A stretch of 64,000 nucleotides of DNA from an uncultured Lachnospiraceae bacterium (GCA_910588825.1 CAJURF010000004.1:21702-85701); one strand, 5' to 3'. Shown: positions 43,940 to 53,253, counted from the first letter of the stretch. The notes: generated by a model from the sequence alone, not told the origin. Translations and numbers: made by a program.

Positions 43940-44797
43940 ATGAAACCTTTTGGCGAAGCCGGTATCAAATTAAAAAATTCTGAATATTATGTGAATGCCC
44001 CCTCTGATTTTGCCCGGGAAAACCTGTTCTATACAGAATTGGGCGGCCATTATTTTCTGAACCGGCATTATCTGGTCTCCCGGCAGATTACTAATTTCCG
44101 TTTTTACGTATTCCATTATGTGCTGCACGGGGAAATGCTGCTGGTGGCCGGAGGAAAGGAATATTTGCTTCACGAAAATGACCTGGCCATTGTGGACACC
44201 TCCAGAGCACATTTGTACGCCTCCTGCAGAGACGACACAGAATTTCTGTTTATGCGCTTTCAGGGGAATCACTCAAAAGCCATGGTCCAGCGCCTGTTCC
44301 AGTACGGCCGGGTTTTCTCCCCTCCCTATATCAACCGCACCCACCAGGCCCTTTTGGACATTGTGTCCGGCTTTCTGGAACAAAAACCCTTATACGAAGA
44401 AACCATATCCAGCCATATCCACACCCTTCTGTGCGACCTGCTGACCCTGCGCTATACAACAAAAAGGGGCCAGTCTGTAATTGACGAAGCTATCCATTAC
44501 ATAGAAAGCAATTACCACCTGCCCATTACCGTAGCCGGCCTGGCCGGGCGTGCGTGCCTGAACACCAGCTATTTTTCGCAGAAATTCAAAAAGCAGACCG
44601 GCCTGACCCCCAAACAGTACCTGATGAAAACCCGGATGAACGCCGCTAAAATCCTTCTCCAGAACACCTCCTGGAACATCCGGGAAATCGCCGAGCGCAC
44701 CGGCTTCCCCAGTGACGCCTATTTCTCCAGCTATTTCCACACCTGTTTTCAGAGAACACCCATCCAATACCGCAGTCTTGGAAAATTCGGAGATTAG
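43940..44797 (+). CDS. AraC-family transcriptional regulator
   Basis: A 285-residue regulator with an N-terminal cupin-like sensing domain (about 20-150, including VLHGEMLLVAGGKEYLLHENDLAIVD). The C-terminal AraC DNA-binding domain (about 185-285) has LAGRACLNTSYFSQKFKKQTG and IREIAERTGFPSDAYFSSYF. GGAG lies six bases before the ATG at 43940; a TTG twelve bases upstream is less likely. It ends 25 bases from the convergent TauE gene at the end of the sulfur operon, so it may control that operon. Confidence 0.9.
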   Translation: MKPFGEAGIKLKNSEYYVNAPSDFARENLFYTELGGHYFLNRHYLVSRQITNFRFYVFHYVLHGEMLLVAGGKEYLLHENDLAIVDTSRAHLYASCRDDTEFLFMRFQGNHSKAMVQRLFQYGRVFSPPYINRTHQALLDIVSGFLEQKPLYEETISSHIHTLLCDLLTLRYTTKRGQSVIDEAIHYIESNYHLPITVAGLAGRACLNTSYFSQKFKKQTGLTPKQYLMKTRMNAAKILLQNTSWNIREIAERTGFPSDAYFSSYFHTCFQRTPIQYRSLGKFGD

Positions 44798-44822
44798 GAA
44801 CTAAGATATATGGATGCCGGAT

Positions 44823-45614
44823 TTAACGACACATCCCCGCAAACACCATCAGATTATACAGATTGATTCCAATCACAAGCAGCACCAGCCCATACAGAAA
44901 TTTCTCCAGCCCTTTTGCGTCCGTTTTCTTTGAGAGCTCTGCCCCCAAAACCGCTCCGAAAGCTCCCCCAGACACCATCACCACCAGATGCTCCGTCTGA
45001 AAATCCGGCACCGTATGGTTTATCACAGCGCTTGCCAGACTGAAACTTTGGGAGAAAAGAATGACATAAATGGAATTTCTGGCCGCCGCTTTCACATCCA
45101 TGGAGAAAAAGAAGAACAAAACCGCCACATTCAGCGGCCCGCCTCCGATTCCCAGAAAGGATGAAATGCCCCCTAAAAGCAGACCGATTGCCAGACAAAG
45201 AGCAGGATTTTTGATTTTCATAGAAGGGAGCTGTTCCTTTTTATATATGTAAAGGAACACCAGTATTGTGGTAATCACAAGCAGCAGCGCCTGTACCATA
45301 CCTAGAACATTTTCATCACCGTATCTGTGTCTGACCCACTCAAAAAGTTCTTTCCCCGCCAGTCCGCCCACAGCCGCACCCAGGGCCAGGGGTGTACTGG
45401 TGCCAAACTCCAGCTTCACAGAATCTTTCCTGCATTTCACCAGAGATACCAAAGACATGCCCAGCACCGTACACCCGGACAGAAAACTCACCGTACTCAC
45501 AGAAAGGATTCCAAAAGCATCCAGCACAGGCTTGATGATCACGCCGCCTCCAAATCCTGCCAGAGCCCCGGCGGCGGAAGCAGCCACACATATGACAAAC
45601 AGCACAAGTGTCAT
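44823..45614 (-). CDS. TauE/SafE family anion permease
   Basis: A 263-residue membrane protein with eight predicted helices and the TauE/SafE repeats: an N-terminal GALAGFGGGVIIKPVL and a second-half GGISSFLGIGGGPLNV. Members export sulfite, sulfoacetate or related organic anions. It is the last gene of the sulfatase-ABC operon, one base after an ATPase gene, so export of sulfite or sulfate released from the imported substrate is a reasonable inference. GGTGG precedes the ATG. Confidence 0.9.
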   Translation of the reverse strand: MTLVLFVICVAASAAGALAGFGGGVIIKPVLDAFGILSVSTVSFLSGCTVLGMSLVSLVKCRKDSVKLEFGTSTPLALGAAVGGLAGKELFEWVRHRYGDENVLGMVQALLLVITTILVFLYIYKKEQLPSMKIKNPALCLAIGLLLGGISSFLGIGGGPLNVAVLFFFFSMDVKAAARNSIYVILFSQSFSLASAVINHTVPDFQTEHLVVMVSGGAFGAVLGAELSKKTDAKGLEKFLYGLVLLVIGINLYNLMVFAGMCR

Positions 45615-45615
45615 A

Positions 45616-46362
45616 CTACCACCATTTGATCATCTCTGTCACATGATCCCTCAGCTTTACAAATTCCATAGACATCACATCCCGCGGCCTGGGAAGCCGG
45701 TTCTCGATTACAGTCTTAACATGACAGGGCTTGTTGGTGAGCACCATAATATGTTCGCTCAGGTACACTGCCTCCTCCACATTGTGGGTGATAAACAGTA
45801 CCGTAGTTTTCGTTTTCCTCCATAGATTCACCAGCTCATCTTCCAGCTTAAAGCGCAGGTCAATGTCCAGCTGTCCGTAAGGCTCGTCCATCAGCAGAAT
45901 CTCCGGCCGGGTGGCAAATGCCCTGGCAATTCCGATTCTCTGGTTCATGCTGGTGGACACCTGCTGGGGATAAAAGTGACGGAAATCAGTGAGACCCACG
46001 ATCTCCAGCATCTCATCCACCCTCTCCTTCTTTTCTGCCCTGGGCACTTTCTTAATATCCAGCCCAAACCCCACATTCTGCTCAATGGTCAGCCAGGGCA
46101 TGGCAGAAAATTCCTGAAAAATATAGGATATATTGTGCTTTTTCAAATCCACTTCTTCCCCGTTGACAAGAATCTGGCCTGCCGTGATGTCATACAATCG
46201 GGTGACACTGTTTAAAAACGTGGTTTTCCCGCACCCCGTAGGCCCCACAATGCACAGGAATTCCCCTTCTTCCACATCAAAGGACACATCGTCCAAAACC
46301 AGAAGCTCACCGAATTTTTTCGTCAAATGGTCCACTTTTATTTTTATGCGTTTTTCTGCCAT
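45616..46362 (-). CDS. ABC transporter ATPase (NitT/TauT type) with degenerate signature motif
   Basis: A 248-residue ATPase of the nitrate/sulfonate/taurine importer class. Walker A GPTGCGKTT is at about 40-48, a Q-loop SYIFQEF follows, and Walker B with catalytic Glu is LLMDEPYGQLD. The H-loop is FITHNVEEA. The ABC signature, normally LSGGM, reads VSTSM (before NQRIGIARAFA), so one ATP site of the dimer should be weakened. It follows the other ATPase gene by 13 bases and is most likely its heterodimer partner. Confidence 0.9.
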   Translation of the reverse strand: MAEKRIKIKVDHLTKKFGELLVLDDVSFDVEEGEFLCIVGPTGCGKTTFLNSVTRLYDITAGQILVNGEEVDLKKHNISYIFQEFSAMPWLTIEQNVGFGLDIKKVPRAEKKERVDEMLEIVGLTDFRHFYPQQVSTSMNQRIGIARAFATRPEILLMDEPYGQLDIDLRFKLEDELVNLWRKTKTTVLFITHNVEEAVYLSEHIMVLTNKPCHVKTVIENRLPRPRDVMSMEFVKLRDHVTEMIKWW

Positions 46363-46375
46363 ACGGTGCTCCTTT

Positions 46376-47161
46376 CTACAATGTGTGGTCCACCACTTCG
46401 TTGATTTCCCGGCGCAGCTTCAAAAACTCAGGGTCTATATAGCTTCTGGGACGGGGCAGGCCAATCTCATATTCCGCTTTCACGCTGGTGGGACAGTTTC
46501 GAATCACCACAATCCGGTCTGCTACATAGACTGCTTCTTCTATATTATTGGTGACGAAAATCACGGTGCGCTTCTCGGCCTGCCAGATTCTCACAATCTC
46601 ATCCTGCATGAGATAGCGGGTCTGGGCATCCAGCGCCCCGAAGGGCTCATCCATCAAGATCACATCCGGCTCATTGCAGTATGCCCTGGCGATTCCCACC
46701 CTCTGTTTCATGCCGCCGGAAATCTGGATGGGGTAGTGGTTTTCAAACCCCTGAAGGCCCACCAGGTCGATGTAATGCTGGGCTTTTTCCCGCCGGGTCT
46801 TCTTGTCTATCCCCTTCATCCGGGGACCATATTCCACATTGCCCATAACTGTCAGCCAGGGGAAAATGGCAAGATTCTGAAATACCATTCCCCGGGAGGG
46901 GTCCGGCCCCTGAATCTCTTTTCCGTACATACAGATACTACCTGCATCCGGCTCCTCAAAACCGGCAATCATGTTTAAAATGGTGGTCTTTCCGCATTGC
47001 CCAGGCCCGAACAATACTAGAAATTCATTTTCCCGCACCTGGACATTCAGATCCTCCACCACTTTGAACGTGCCGCCTTCCTTCACTTTCACAAACTCTT
47101 TCTCCACATGTTCCAGGGTGATAATGGGAGAATCTATCTTCCTCTCTTGTTCCATCTGCAT
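46376..47161 (-). CDS. ABC transporter ATPase (NitT/TauT type)
   Basis: A 261-residue ATPase. Walker A GPGQCGKTT has an unusual GQ in place of SG. The signature is ISGGMKQRVGIARAY, Walker B is VILMDEPFGALD and the H-loop region is FVTNNIEEA, where the usual His is Asn. Both ATPases therefore have substitutions in different motifs, fitting an asymmetric pair. GGAGG lies seven bases before the ATG. The gene overlaps the upstream permease by 28 bases. It energises import of the substrate bound by the lipoprotein of the same operon. Confidence 0.9.
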   Translation of the reverse strand: MQMEQERKIDSPIITLEHVEKEFVKVKEGGTFKVVEDLNVQVRENEFLVLFGPGQCGKTTILNMIAGFEEPDAGSICMYGKEIQGPDPSRGMVFQNLAIFPWLTVMGNVEYGPRMKGIDKKTRREKAQHYIDLVGLQGFENHYPIQISGGMKQRVGIARAYCNEPDVILMDEPFGALDAQTRYLMQDEIVRIWQAEKRTVIFVTNNIEEAVYVADRIVVIRNCPTSVKAEYEIGLPRPRSYIDPEFLKLRREINEVVDHTL

Positions 47162-47919
47162 AGCACATCCTCCACTTTTCTGATCAAAAGCGCTAGTAAC
47201 AGGCCGATCACCGCGATCACCAGAATCCCCACCAGAATCTGTGTCATGTTATTGTTCTGCTGCCCTGTAACCACGATCCACCCCACGCCGCTGGAGGAAC
47301 GCACCAGCTCCGCCGCCACCACCGACGACCAGGCGGACGCCACTCCTATCTGCAGTCCGGCGGAAATGGCCGGAACTGAGGCCGGAATCACAATGGTAAA
47401 GAACATCTGCCTGTCATTACATCCCAGCATTCTAGCCGCATGGACAATGGAGCGGTCCACGGATTTGGCCCCGTGATAAGCATTCTGGACAATACTCATA
47501 AATGCTCCGATGAAAACCAGTGTGTACTTGGCAAATTCCCCGATTCCGCACCAGAGAATCACCAGAGGAATCCACGCCAGTGTGGGAATGGGCCGGACCA
47601 GTTCAAACAACGGGCGCATAAAGTATTCGAATTTGGGATACCAGCCCATGGCCAGCCCCAGGGCAATGCCCAGTACCGTAGCCGCCAAAAATCCCACTGC
47701 CCACCGTGAGAGTGTGATTAACATATGCATCAGCATGGTATTTTTCCCTATGGGCTCTGCAAAAGACAGGAAAAATTTCTGCAGAACCGCGAAAGGCCCC
47801 GGCATCACCTGATGAATGGTGGGATTTAAGGTAACCAGCTGCCAGACTGATACAAATATGGCAAAGGAAATCACTGCAGCAGCTGTCTTCTGCCATCCTT
47901 TTGCTCTTCTATCCAACAT
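47134..47919 (-). CDS. ABC transporter permease (SsuC/TauC type), second of two
   Basis: A 261-residue permease with six membrane helices and the binding-protein-dependent motif in GAKSVDRSIVHAARMLGCNDRQMFFTIVIPASVP (about 150-185), which contacts an ATPase. The ATG overlaps the stop of the other permease by one base (TAATG). Two different permease genes are unusual for this family, which normally uses a homodimer. Confidence 0.9.
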   Translation of the reverse strand: MLDRRAKGWQKTAAAVISFAIFVSVWQLVTLNPTIHQVMPGPFAVLQKFFLSFAEPIGKNTMLMHMLITLSRWAVGFLAATVLGIALGLAMGWYPKFEYFMRPLFELVRPIPTLAWIPLVILWCGIGEFAKYTLVFIGAFMSIVQNAYHGAKSVDRSIVHAARMLGCNDRQMFFTIVIPASVPAISAGLQIGVASAWSSVVAAELVRSSSGVGWIVVTGQQNNNMTQILVGILVIAVIGLLLALLIRKVEDVLCRWNKRGR

Positions 47920-48713
47920 TACCAGCGCCCTCCTTTCATAAGCTGGCGTTCAGCCAGGGTGAGCACATACCCCAGCCCTGCACCGATAAGTCCTACACAG
48001 ATCATAGCCGCAATGATAATATCCGGCCGGTAAATCCCACGGCATAGATTAATCAGATACCCCAGCCCTGCTGTGGCCGCCAGCATTTCCGCTCCGATAA
48101 TGGTGGACCAGGCAACTCCCAGCCCCACCCGCATTCCGGTGAGTACAAAGGGAATAGATGAGGGTATAGCGATTTTCGTGAGAATCTCAAACTTAGAGGC
48201 TCCAAATGTCTGGCCCACCCAGATATGTACCTCTTTTGTCTGACGGATTCCCGTATAAGTATTTACAAGCGCCGGACCGAAAGCCGCCAGGGCGATTACA
48301 ATCACTTTCGGCAGCATCCCGATCCCAAACAGCAGAATGAATAGGGGTGTCCACGCAATTCCAGGAATGGGGCGGATGAAATCAAAAATGGGATTGATGA
48401 AGATATCCGCCTTCTCATACCACCCCATAAATATTCCCAGGGGAATCCCCACCAGACATCCGATTACGTAACCGGACAGGGTAACTTTCAGACTGGCCCA
48501 CAGGTGCATCTGCATCAGCGCCCCGTCTGGATTTTTATTGGAGAACTTATCAATTAAAGTGGTGAATACTTTCACCGGCCCGGGCAGCACATTGGCCTTA
48601 ATGGTTCCTAAAAACCCTTCTGTAAACAGCCACCAGATAAAAAAGAACAGCACAATGGACAGTACAGACAATCCCACATAAGAACGCTTCTTTCCTTTAT
48701 TCCTTTTTCTCAT
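47919..48713 (-). CDS. ABC transporter permease (SsuC/TauC type), first of two
   Basis: A 264-residue permease with six helices and the coupling motif VNTYTGIRQTKEVHIWVGQTFGASKFEILTKIAIPSSIP. AAGGAG lies seven bases before the ATG at 48713; the ATG two codons upstream is too close to that site. It overlaps the next permease by one base and is likely its heterodimer partner. A small hairpin separates it from the binding-protein gene. Confidence 0.9.
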   Translation of the reverse strand: MRKRNKGKKRSYVGLSVLSIVLFFFIWWLFTEGFLGTIKANVLPGPVKVFTTLIDKFSNKNPDGALMQMHLWASLKVTLSGYVIGCLVGIPLGIFMGWYEKADIFINPIFDFIRPIPGIAWTPLFILLFGIGMLPKVIVIALAAFGPALVNTYTGIRQTKEVHIWVGQTFGASKFEILTKIAIPSSIPFVLTGMRVGLGVAWSTIIGAEMLAATAGLGYLINLCRGIYRPDIIIAAMICVGLIGAGLGYVLTLAERQLMKGGRW

Positions 48714-48737
48714 ATACATGCTCCTTGTCTACAGGAG

Positions 48738-48755
48738 GTTCCCGCTCACGGGAAC
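48738..48755 (-). promoter_or_regulatory. Intercistronic hairpin after the binding-protein gene
   Basis: A perfect GTTCCCG/CGGGAAC stem with a CTCA loop, without a U-tract. Such stems commonly raise the level of binding-protein mRNA over permease mRNA. Confidence 0.55.
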
Positions 48756-48790
48756 ACACCCTGCAGTTTCAGACTGAAAATTATCGTCCC

Positions 48791-49948
48791 TCAAATCTTG
48801 GGTATGACCATGTTAATCTCCACACCTGTGGCTTCTTCCAGCAGGTCTTTGCGGATACTCTCAGCCACTGTCTCTGCGCTTCCTTCTTCCAGCAGCCCCA
48901 GCTTAACCAGTTCCACCGCGGAGAACACCACATGGTTTCCATATTCCAGGTCTTTCAGTTTTTCATAAGAATATAGGTCCCGGGTGTCGATTTCCGTCTG
49001 CATCTCAGATTCGGAATACTCCGTGCCCATTTCTTTAAAAAATTCCATGCCCTCATCGAATTCCAGCTGTTCATCGTTTTGAATCTCATCCAGGGCTTTG
49101 TACACCGCCTTCAGCGTCAGGACAATGTCGTCCCGGTTACTTTCCAGATAGTCGTTGGGAACAATAACGGTGGAACCGGTTCCCACTCCTGTGATTCCCT
49201 CATAAGTTCCCAGACACACCATCCCCGCTTCTTCTGCAGCAGCACAGTAATTCATAGTGAGAGCTGCTCCGTCCACCTCGCCGCTAAGAAGGGCATTATA
49301 ACAGGAAGCCGCATCCATACTGACAATGTTATAATCTTTCTGACCAAGATTCGCATAATAAGAATCCACCATAATCTGCTGAATGGTCCCCAGTGTAGCC
49401 CCGAAACTTAGGCCTTTGGCGGATTGGGCATCTCCGTATACTTCTGGGTCATTGGGATATTTCCCCTGCACCTGTGCTGCCGGGCAGTCCGGTTTTACAT
49501 ACACAGCCAACCCTTTGCCGTCGTCACAATCTGCCACCATGGTGTAGTCTCCTGTGGCCAGAGAATAAACCCCCGCAAAACCGTTGAACCCGATCTGGGC
49601 TTCTCCTGCCGCCAGAGCCTCATTCTCCAATGTACCGTTTACAAAATAAGTGATGTTGGTATCCAGACCCAGTTCTTCAAAGTAGCCTTTCTTGTCCGCA
49701 TACCACACTGCCAGACCGTCTGTGTTAATCAAAGCCGCAATATCCACCGTCTCCCCGCTGGGACTGGCTTCCCCGGAGCCGCTCTCCTCCTCTTTGCCGT
49801 CCTTTGTCTCCTCCTGCCTGGCATCTTCTTGTTTTTCATCTTTTTTCTGGGCATTTTCCTGTGTACTGTTGTCTTTGCCGCATGCGCCCAGAGAAAACGC
49901 CATCATTGCCGCCATCATCAGTCCTGTCCATTTTTTCCAGTTTTTCAT
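48791..49948 (-). CDS. ABC transporter substrate-binding lipoprotein (NitT/TauT type)
   Basis: A 385-residue binding protein. A signal peptide ends in the lipobox SLGAC (Cys at 23). A charged linker rich in Lys, Glu and Ser (about 25-65) leads into the SsuA/TauA-like fold, with GLAVWYADKKGYFEELGLD, GEAQIGFNGFAGVYSLA and GVGTGSTVIVPNDYL. Proteins of this class bind sulfonates, taurine, nitrate or thiamine precursors. The adjacent sulfatase suggests a sulfated or sulfonated ligand, but the binding residues cannot be read reliably. GGAGG precedes the ATG. Confidence 0.9.
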   Translation of the reverse strand: MKNWKKWTGLMMAAMMAFSLGACGKDNSTQENAQKKDEKQEDARQEETKDGKEEESGSGEASPSGETVDIAALINTDGLAVWYADKKGYFEELGLDTNITYFVNGTLENEALAAGEAQIGFNGFAGVYSLATGDYTMVADCDDGKGLAVYVKPDCPAAQVQGKYPNDPEVYGDAQSAKGLSFGATLGTIQQIMVDSYYANLGQKDYNIVSMDAASCYNALLSGEVDGAALTMNYCAAAEEAGMVCLGTYEGITGVGTGSTVIVPNDYLESNRDDIVLTLKAVYKALDEIQNDEQLEFDEGMEFFKEMGTEYSESEMQTEIDTRDLYSYEKLKDLEYGNHVVFSAVELVKLGLLEEGSAETVAESIRKDLLEEATGVEINMVIPKI

Positions 49949-50014
49949 AAACTCCTCCTTACAGCGTGTCCGTTCTTAGAAACAGACAATGCCAGAATCC
50001 TTTTGTCTTCTTTC

Positions 50015-51538
50015 CTATATTCCCAGCCGTTCCAGCTGTTCTGGCAGTGCATCGTGGGCCAGCATACACTGCCGCAGTTTCTCAATATAAATGCCTTCCA
50101 GTTTTTCATCCAAAACAGGATGCTCCTGTTCATAATCCTCTGTGAGGTAAAATAACAGCGTGTCCTTATTATAATCTGACCGTCTGGAAAATTCCTGGGA
50201 CGGATTTTTAAAGACTACAATATCTGCCGGTATCTTATAAACCGGATAGTTGGTCCATGGAAGGAACCGTCCCATCTCAATCCTGTCATAATCCTTTTCA
50301 GCAATCCCGTCGCCGCCGCCCAGATACTGCCGGAGAATAGACGGAACTGCCGTGTATAAATGCAGGGGGCGGTTCGACTCATCTTTCGCAGCCCTCATAT
50401 AAACATACGTTCCATCTGTATACGCTGTCTGTTTCCCGAAATATCCAAATATCACCCCATCTCTCACCTGTTCCAGCTTCCCATTCAGAACCGGTTCCAG
50501 GCTCTTTCCATGAAGGGGATAGGGGAATTTCTCATGCATTTTAAAAAACTCCAGCAATGTAGGCATAATGTCAATATTCTGTGTCAAAGCCCTGCTCCTG
50601 CCTGCTTTCACACCTGGAGCCGCTATTAAAAGCGGGATGTGAAACACTTCATTGTACGGCGCCATATAGTTTTTCGCCATGTACCCGTGTTCCCCCAGAT
50701 GAAACCCATGGTCCGTGGTAAAAATCACCATGGTATCTTTCCACATATCATGCCGGTCCAAAACATCCAGAATCTCCCCAATATACTTGTCCGTCATAGA
50801 CATCAATGCTTTACAGCGGTTTCTAAGATGCTGTGTCTCCTCCTCTGTAAAAATATTGGGCTGATAATCCGGATGATTTACATCCAGCCCTGTATAATCT
50901 GTTTCATACATGTGGAGATACTCCTGGGGCACATCGTAGGGCTCGTGAGGATCAAAGGCCTCTGCCCACAGAAGAAAACGGTCTGCCTCATGATTTTCTT
51001 CCAGCCACCGGGCCGCACTGCTCAGGGTTTTCACACTGGGATAATCCGCCTCTGTCTTCAGCCTTTTGCGGTTCTCCGCCTCAGATTCCGAATATTCTCC
51101 TTTGTAACCCTCAGGTCTTGCCTCCGGGAGGATGCCGTTCCTGCCTGGCCGCACACACCAGGGATCTCCCTCCTGCCCCCGGAACACCTCCCAGGCGGTA
51201 AAGCCCTTCGTATAATTCTCTCCCCCAGGTATCAGATAATGGGAATGGTCACTGTACATCATCGTATGAACCCCATGTGCTCCCAGCACAGTCTGCATGG
51301 TGTGTTCAAAGGGCTCAATGGCTCCCCAGGGCTTCTCCAGAAAGTTCAAACGGCCTGTCATCAGGTCTTTACGAGCCGGCATACAGGGGGCGCTCCCGCA
51401 CCAGTGGTTCTCAAATACAACACCTTTTTGCGCCAGCCGGTTCAGATTTGGCATCTGTGCCGTATTCTGCCGCTCTTTGTTATAAATATCCAACATGCGG
51501 CGGTTCATAGTATCACATAATATAAATACTGCCCTCAT
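50015..51538 (-). CDS. Cys-type sulfatase
   Basis: A 507-residue cytoplasmic sulfatase (no signal peptide). The signature C52-M-P-A-R (in CGSAPCMPARKDLMTG) fits the C-x-P/A-x-R rule, so Cys52 should be converted to formylglycine by the maturase encoded upstream. Metal and substrate residues are seen in LCDTMN near the start and in TTDHGFHLGEHG near 280. Because it is cytoplasmic and co-transcribed with an importer, it should cleave a small imported sulfate ester rather than a polysaccharide. GGAGG precedes the ATG. It heads the operon sulfatase-binding protein-permeases-ATPases-TauE. Confidence 0.93.
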   Translation of the reverse strand: MRAVFILCDTMNRRMLDIYNKERQNTAQMPNLNRLAQKGVVFENHWCGSAPCMPARKDLMTGRLNFLEKPWGAIEPFEHTMQTVLGAHGVHTMMYSDHSHYLIPGGENYTKGFTAWEVFRGQEGDPWCVRPGRNGILPEARPEGYKGEYSESEAENRKRLKTEADYPSVKTLSSAARWLEENHEADRFLLWAEAFDPHEPYDVPQEYLHMYETDYTGLDVNHPDYQPNIFTEEETQHLRNRCKALMSMTDKYIGEILDVLDRHDMWKDTMVIFTTDHGFHLGEHGYMAKNYMAPYNEVFHIPLLIAAPGVKAGRSRALTQNIDIMPTLLEFFKMHEKFPYPLHGKSLEPVLNGKLEQVRDGVIFGYFGKQTAYTDGTYVYMRAAKDESNRPLHLYTAVPSILRQYLGGGDGIAEKDYDRIEMGRFLPWTNYPVYKIPADIVVFKNPSQEFSRRSDYNKDTLLFYLTEDYEQEHPVLDEKLEGIYIEKLRQCMLAHDALPEQLERLGI

Positions 51539-51677
51539 AATTCTCTCCCTCCCTTCATATTTTGTGTAAACATGTACGATAATATGATTTCATCTTACAC
51601 AGTTTTCCATACATTTTCATTATAGAAATTCCAGATAAAACATAAGAAATCACAGACACGCTCCAGGGTAAACAAAA

Positions 51678-51703
51678 AAAGACCGCTGATATTTACGGTC
51701 TTT
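51678..51703 (-). terminator. Terminator after the sulfatase-maturase gene
   Basis: An 8-bp stem AAAGACCG/CGGTCTTT with a 10-base loop is followed on the minus strand by TTTT. It overlaps the stop codon, so the sulfatase operon probably starts from its own promoter in the 154-base gap, where a TATAAT occurs at 51619-51624 on the minus strand. Confidence 0.8.
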
Positions 51704-52838
51704 TTCTATGATACTCTCTCACAATTTCCACAGCCTCCAGCAGTTCCCTCTCCCGCTCTGAGAAGAAGCGATAAACAGCTTCACAATAATAATTTTTCCC
51801 CGCGCCCATATCTTTTGTCCAGACCCGGTCCCTCCTGCAGCCATTTCTGCACAGGGACCGATACCGGCACGCCTGGCATTCCTGGGGAACCGGCAGAGAC
51901 TTTTCCACAAACTGGAGGGCTTTCTTGCTGTGCTCCATCTCCTGAAAGCTGTGCTCCTTCACATTGCCCAGTTTCCACTTGTCAAATACATAAAAATCAC
52001 AGGGATATACACTGCCGTCCCCTTCTACCACAAACTGGACACTGCACCTTCCGTTCATATTACAGGCTTCCGGCGGTTCCCCCAGCAGCATGAAGATCCA
52101 GTTGTCAATCTGGCGGATACTGATGTATTCTCCCCGCTTAAAGTCAGCAAACCACTCATCAAAAATATTGATCAGAAAGTCTCCATACTGCTGTACTGAG
52201 AGATGATAGCTTTCATCCCCCCGCTCTTTTTCCACCGGTTCCAGACATGGGATAAATTGAAGATACCGGAACTTCTGTTTTGCGAAAAAACGGTAAATCC
52301 GCTTCGCAGACAATGCGTTCTGGCCAGTTACCACGCTTAAGATATTATACCGCACATGATACTTTTCCAACAATTCCACTGCACGCATCACAGTTTGAAA
52401 TGTTCCCTGCCCCCGGCTGTCCACCCGGTTCTTATCGTGTACATTGGCCGGACCGTCCAGGGAAAGCCCCACCAGAAAATCATGCTGATGAAAAAATCCG
52501 GCCCATGCTTCGTCCATCACATAACCATTGGTCTGAATGGCATTTTGAATCCTTAGATTCTTCTTCCCGCTTTCTCTCAGCTGACGCTCCTGTTCCTCCA
52601 CCACACGCTGAAAAAATGAAAGCCCCGCCACTGTAGGCTCCCCTCCCTGAAACGTAAAGCTGGCCAGATGGTCTGCATAGTCAATTCCCCTGCGTATCAC
52701 CATTTTCATGGTATCTTCCTGAAGAATTCCCATGTGGGCATGTTCTCTATGCTGTGCAATGTCATGATAAAAACAATATCTGCAGCGCATATTACACCTG
52801 GAAGATGCCGGTTTAATCAGAATATTTACTGGCGGCAT
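51693..52838 (-). CDS. Anaerobic sulfatase-maturating enzyme (radical SAM)
   Basis: A 381-residue radical SAM enzyme that oxidises the active-site Cys or Ser of sulfatases to formylglycine without oxygen. The cluster motif CNMRCRYC gives C15, C19 and C22, followed by FTFQGGEPT. SPASM-type cysteines lie in the C-terminal half (CSVQFVVEGDGSVYPCDF, CQACRYRSLCRNGCRRD). AGGAGGG precedes the ATG. It is immediately upstream of the Cys-type sulfatase on the same strand, its evident substrate, and points to an anaerobic host. Confidence 0.95.
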   Translation of the reverse strand: MPPVNILIKPASSRCNMRCRYCFYHDIAQHREHAHMGILQEDTMKMVIRRGIDYADHLASFTFQGGEPTVAGLSFFQRVVEEQERQLRESGKKNLRIQNAIQTNGYVMDEAWAGFFHQHDFLVGLSLDGPANVHDKNRVDSRGQGTFQTVMRAVELLEKYHVRYNILSVVTGQNALSAKRIYRFFAKQKFRYLQFIPCLEPVEKERGDESYHLSVQQYGDFLINIFDEWFADFKRGEYISIRQIDNWIFMLLGEPPEACNMNGRCSVQFVVEGDGSVYPCDFYVFDKWKLGNVKEHSFQEMEHSKKALQFVEKSLPVPQECQACRYRSLCRNGCRRDRVWTKDMGAGKNYYCEAVYRFFSERERELLEAVEIVREYHRKRP

Positions 52839-52991
52839 AGCGCTTCCCTCCTTTTCTAAATAGATGCTTTCGATTCATAGTATTTGATTTAGTTATGAAG
52901 AGCGTACCATATGGTTTCAAAAATGTCCAGATCGTGTTCCGAACGCGCTGTCGTATATAAACCGAATTGTAAAATATTCATCTTAAAAACA

Positions 52992-53020
52992 TTGAGTCTG
53001 CGTCAAATATCATTTATAAT
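52992..53020 (+). promoter_or_regulatory. Promoter of the small 55-aa gene
   Basis: TTGAGT and a perfect TATAAT are separated by 17 bases, about 65 bases before the ATG at 53086. Confidence 0.7.
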
Positions 53021-53085
53021 ATAATTTAAGAACTGTAGGATATCCGATGAGGCAAGTAAATCTGAAATAAAACGGAGGAAAGGAT

Positions 53086-53253
53086 ATGGCAGAGGTTATG
53101 ACTGATAAACAAATGCAATTTATTGCATGGCTGATAACGACGGCAACGGATAAATGCCAGACAATAGATGAAGTAAGGGAGATGAATAAAGAAATCCGCA
53201 GACATTCAACAGGCTTCAAAGAAGAATCGGAAGAACCGCAAAAAGACCAATAA
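53086..53253 (+). CDS. Small hypothetical protein (MTDKQ-type)
   Basis: A 55-residue protein starting MAEVMTDKQMQFIAWLIT, with one amphipathic helix and a charged tail. Similar short proteins with an MTDKQF start are common in Lachnospiraceae, but I know of no function. GGAGG lies eight bases before the ATG, a consensus promoter is upstream and a strong hairpin follows, so it is very probably a real gene. It stands alone between the maturase and the ribose operon. Confidence 0.75.
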   Translation: MAEVMTDKQMQFIAWLITTATDKCQTIDEVREMNKEIRRHSTGFKEESEEPQKDQ

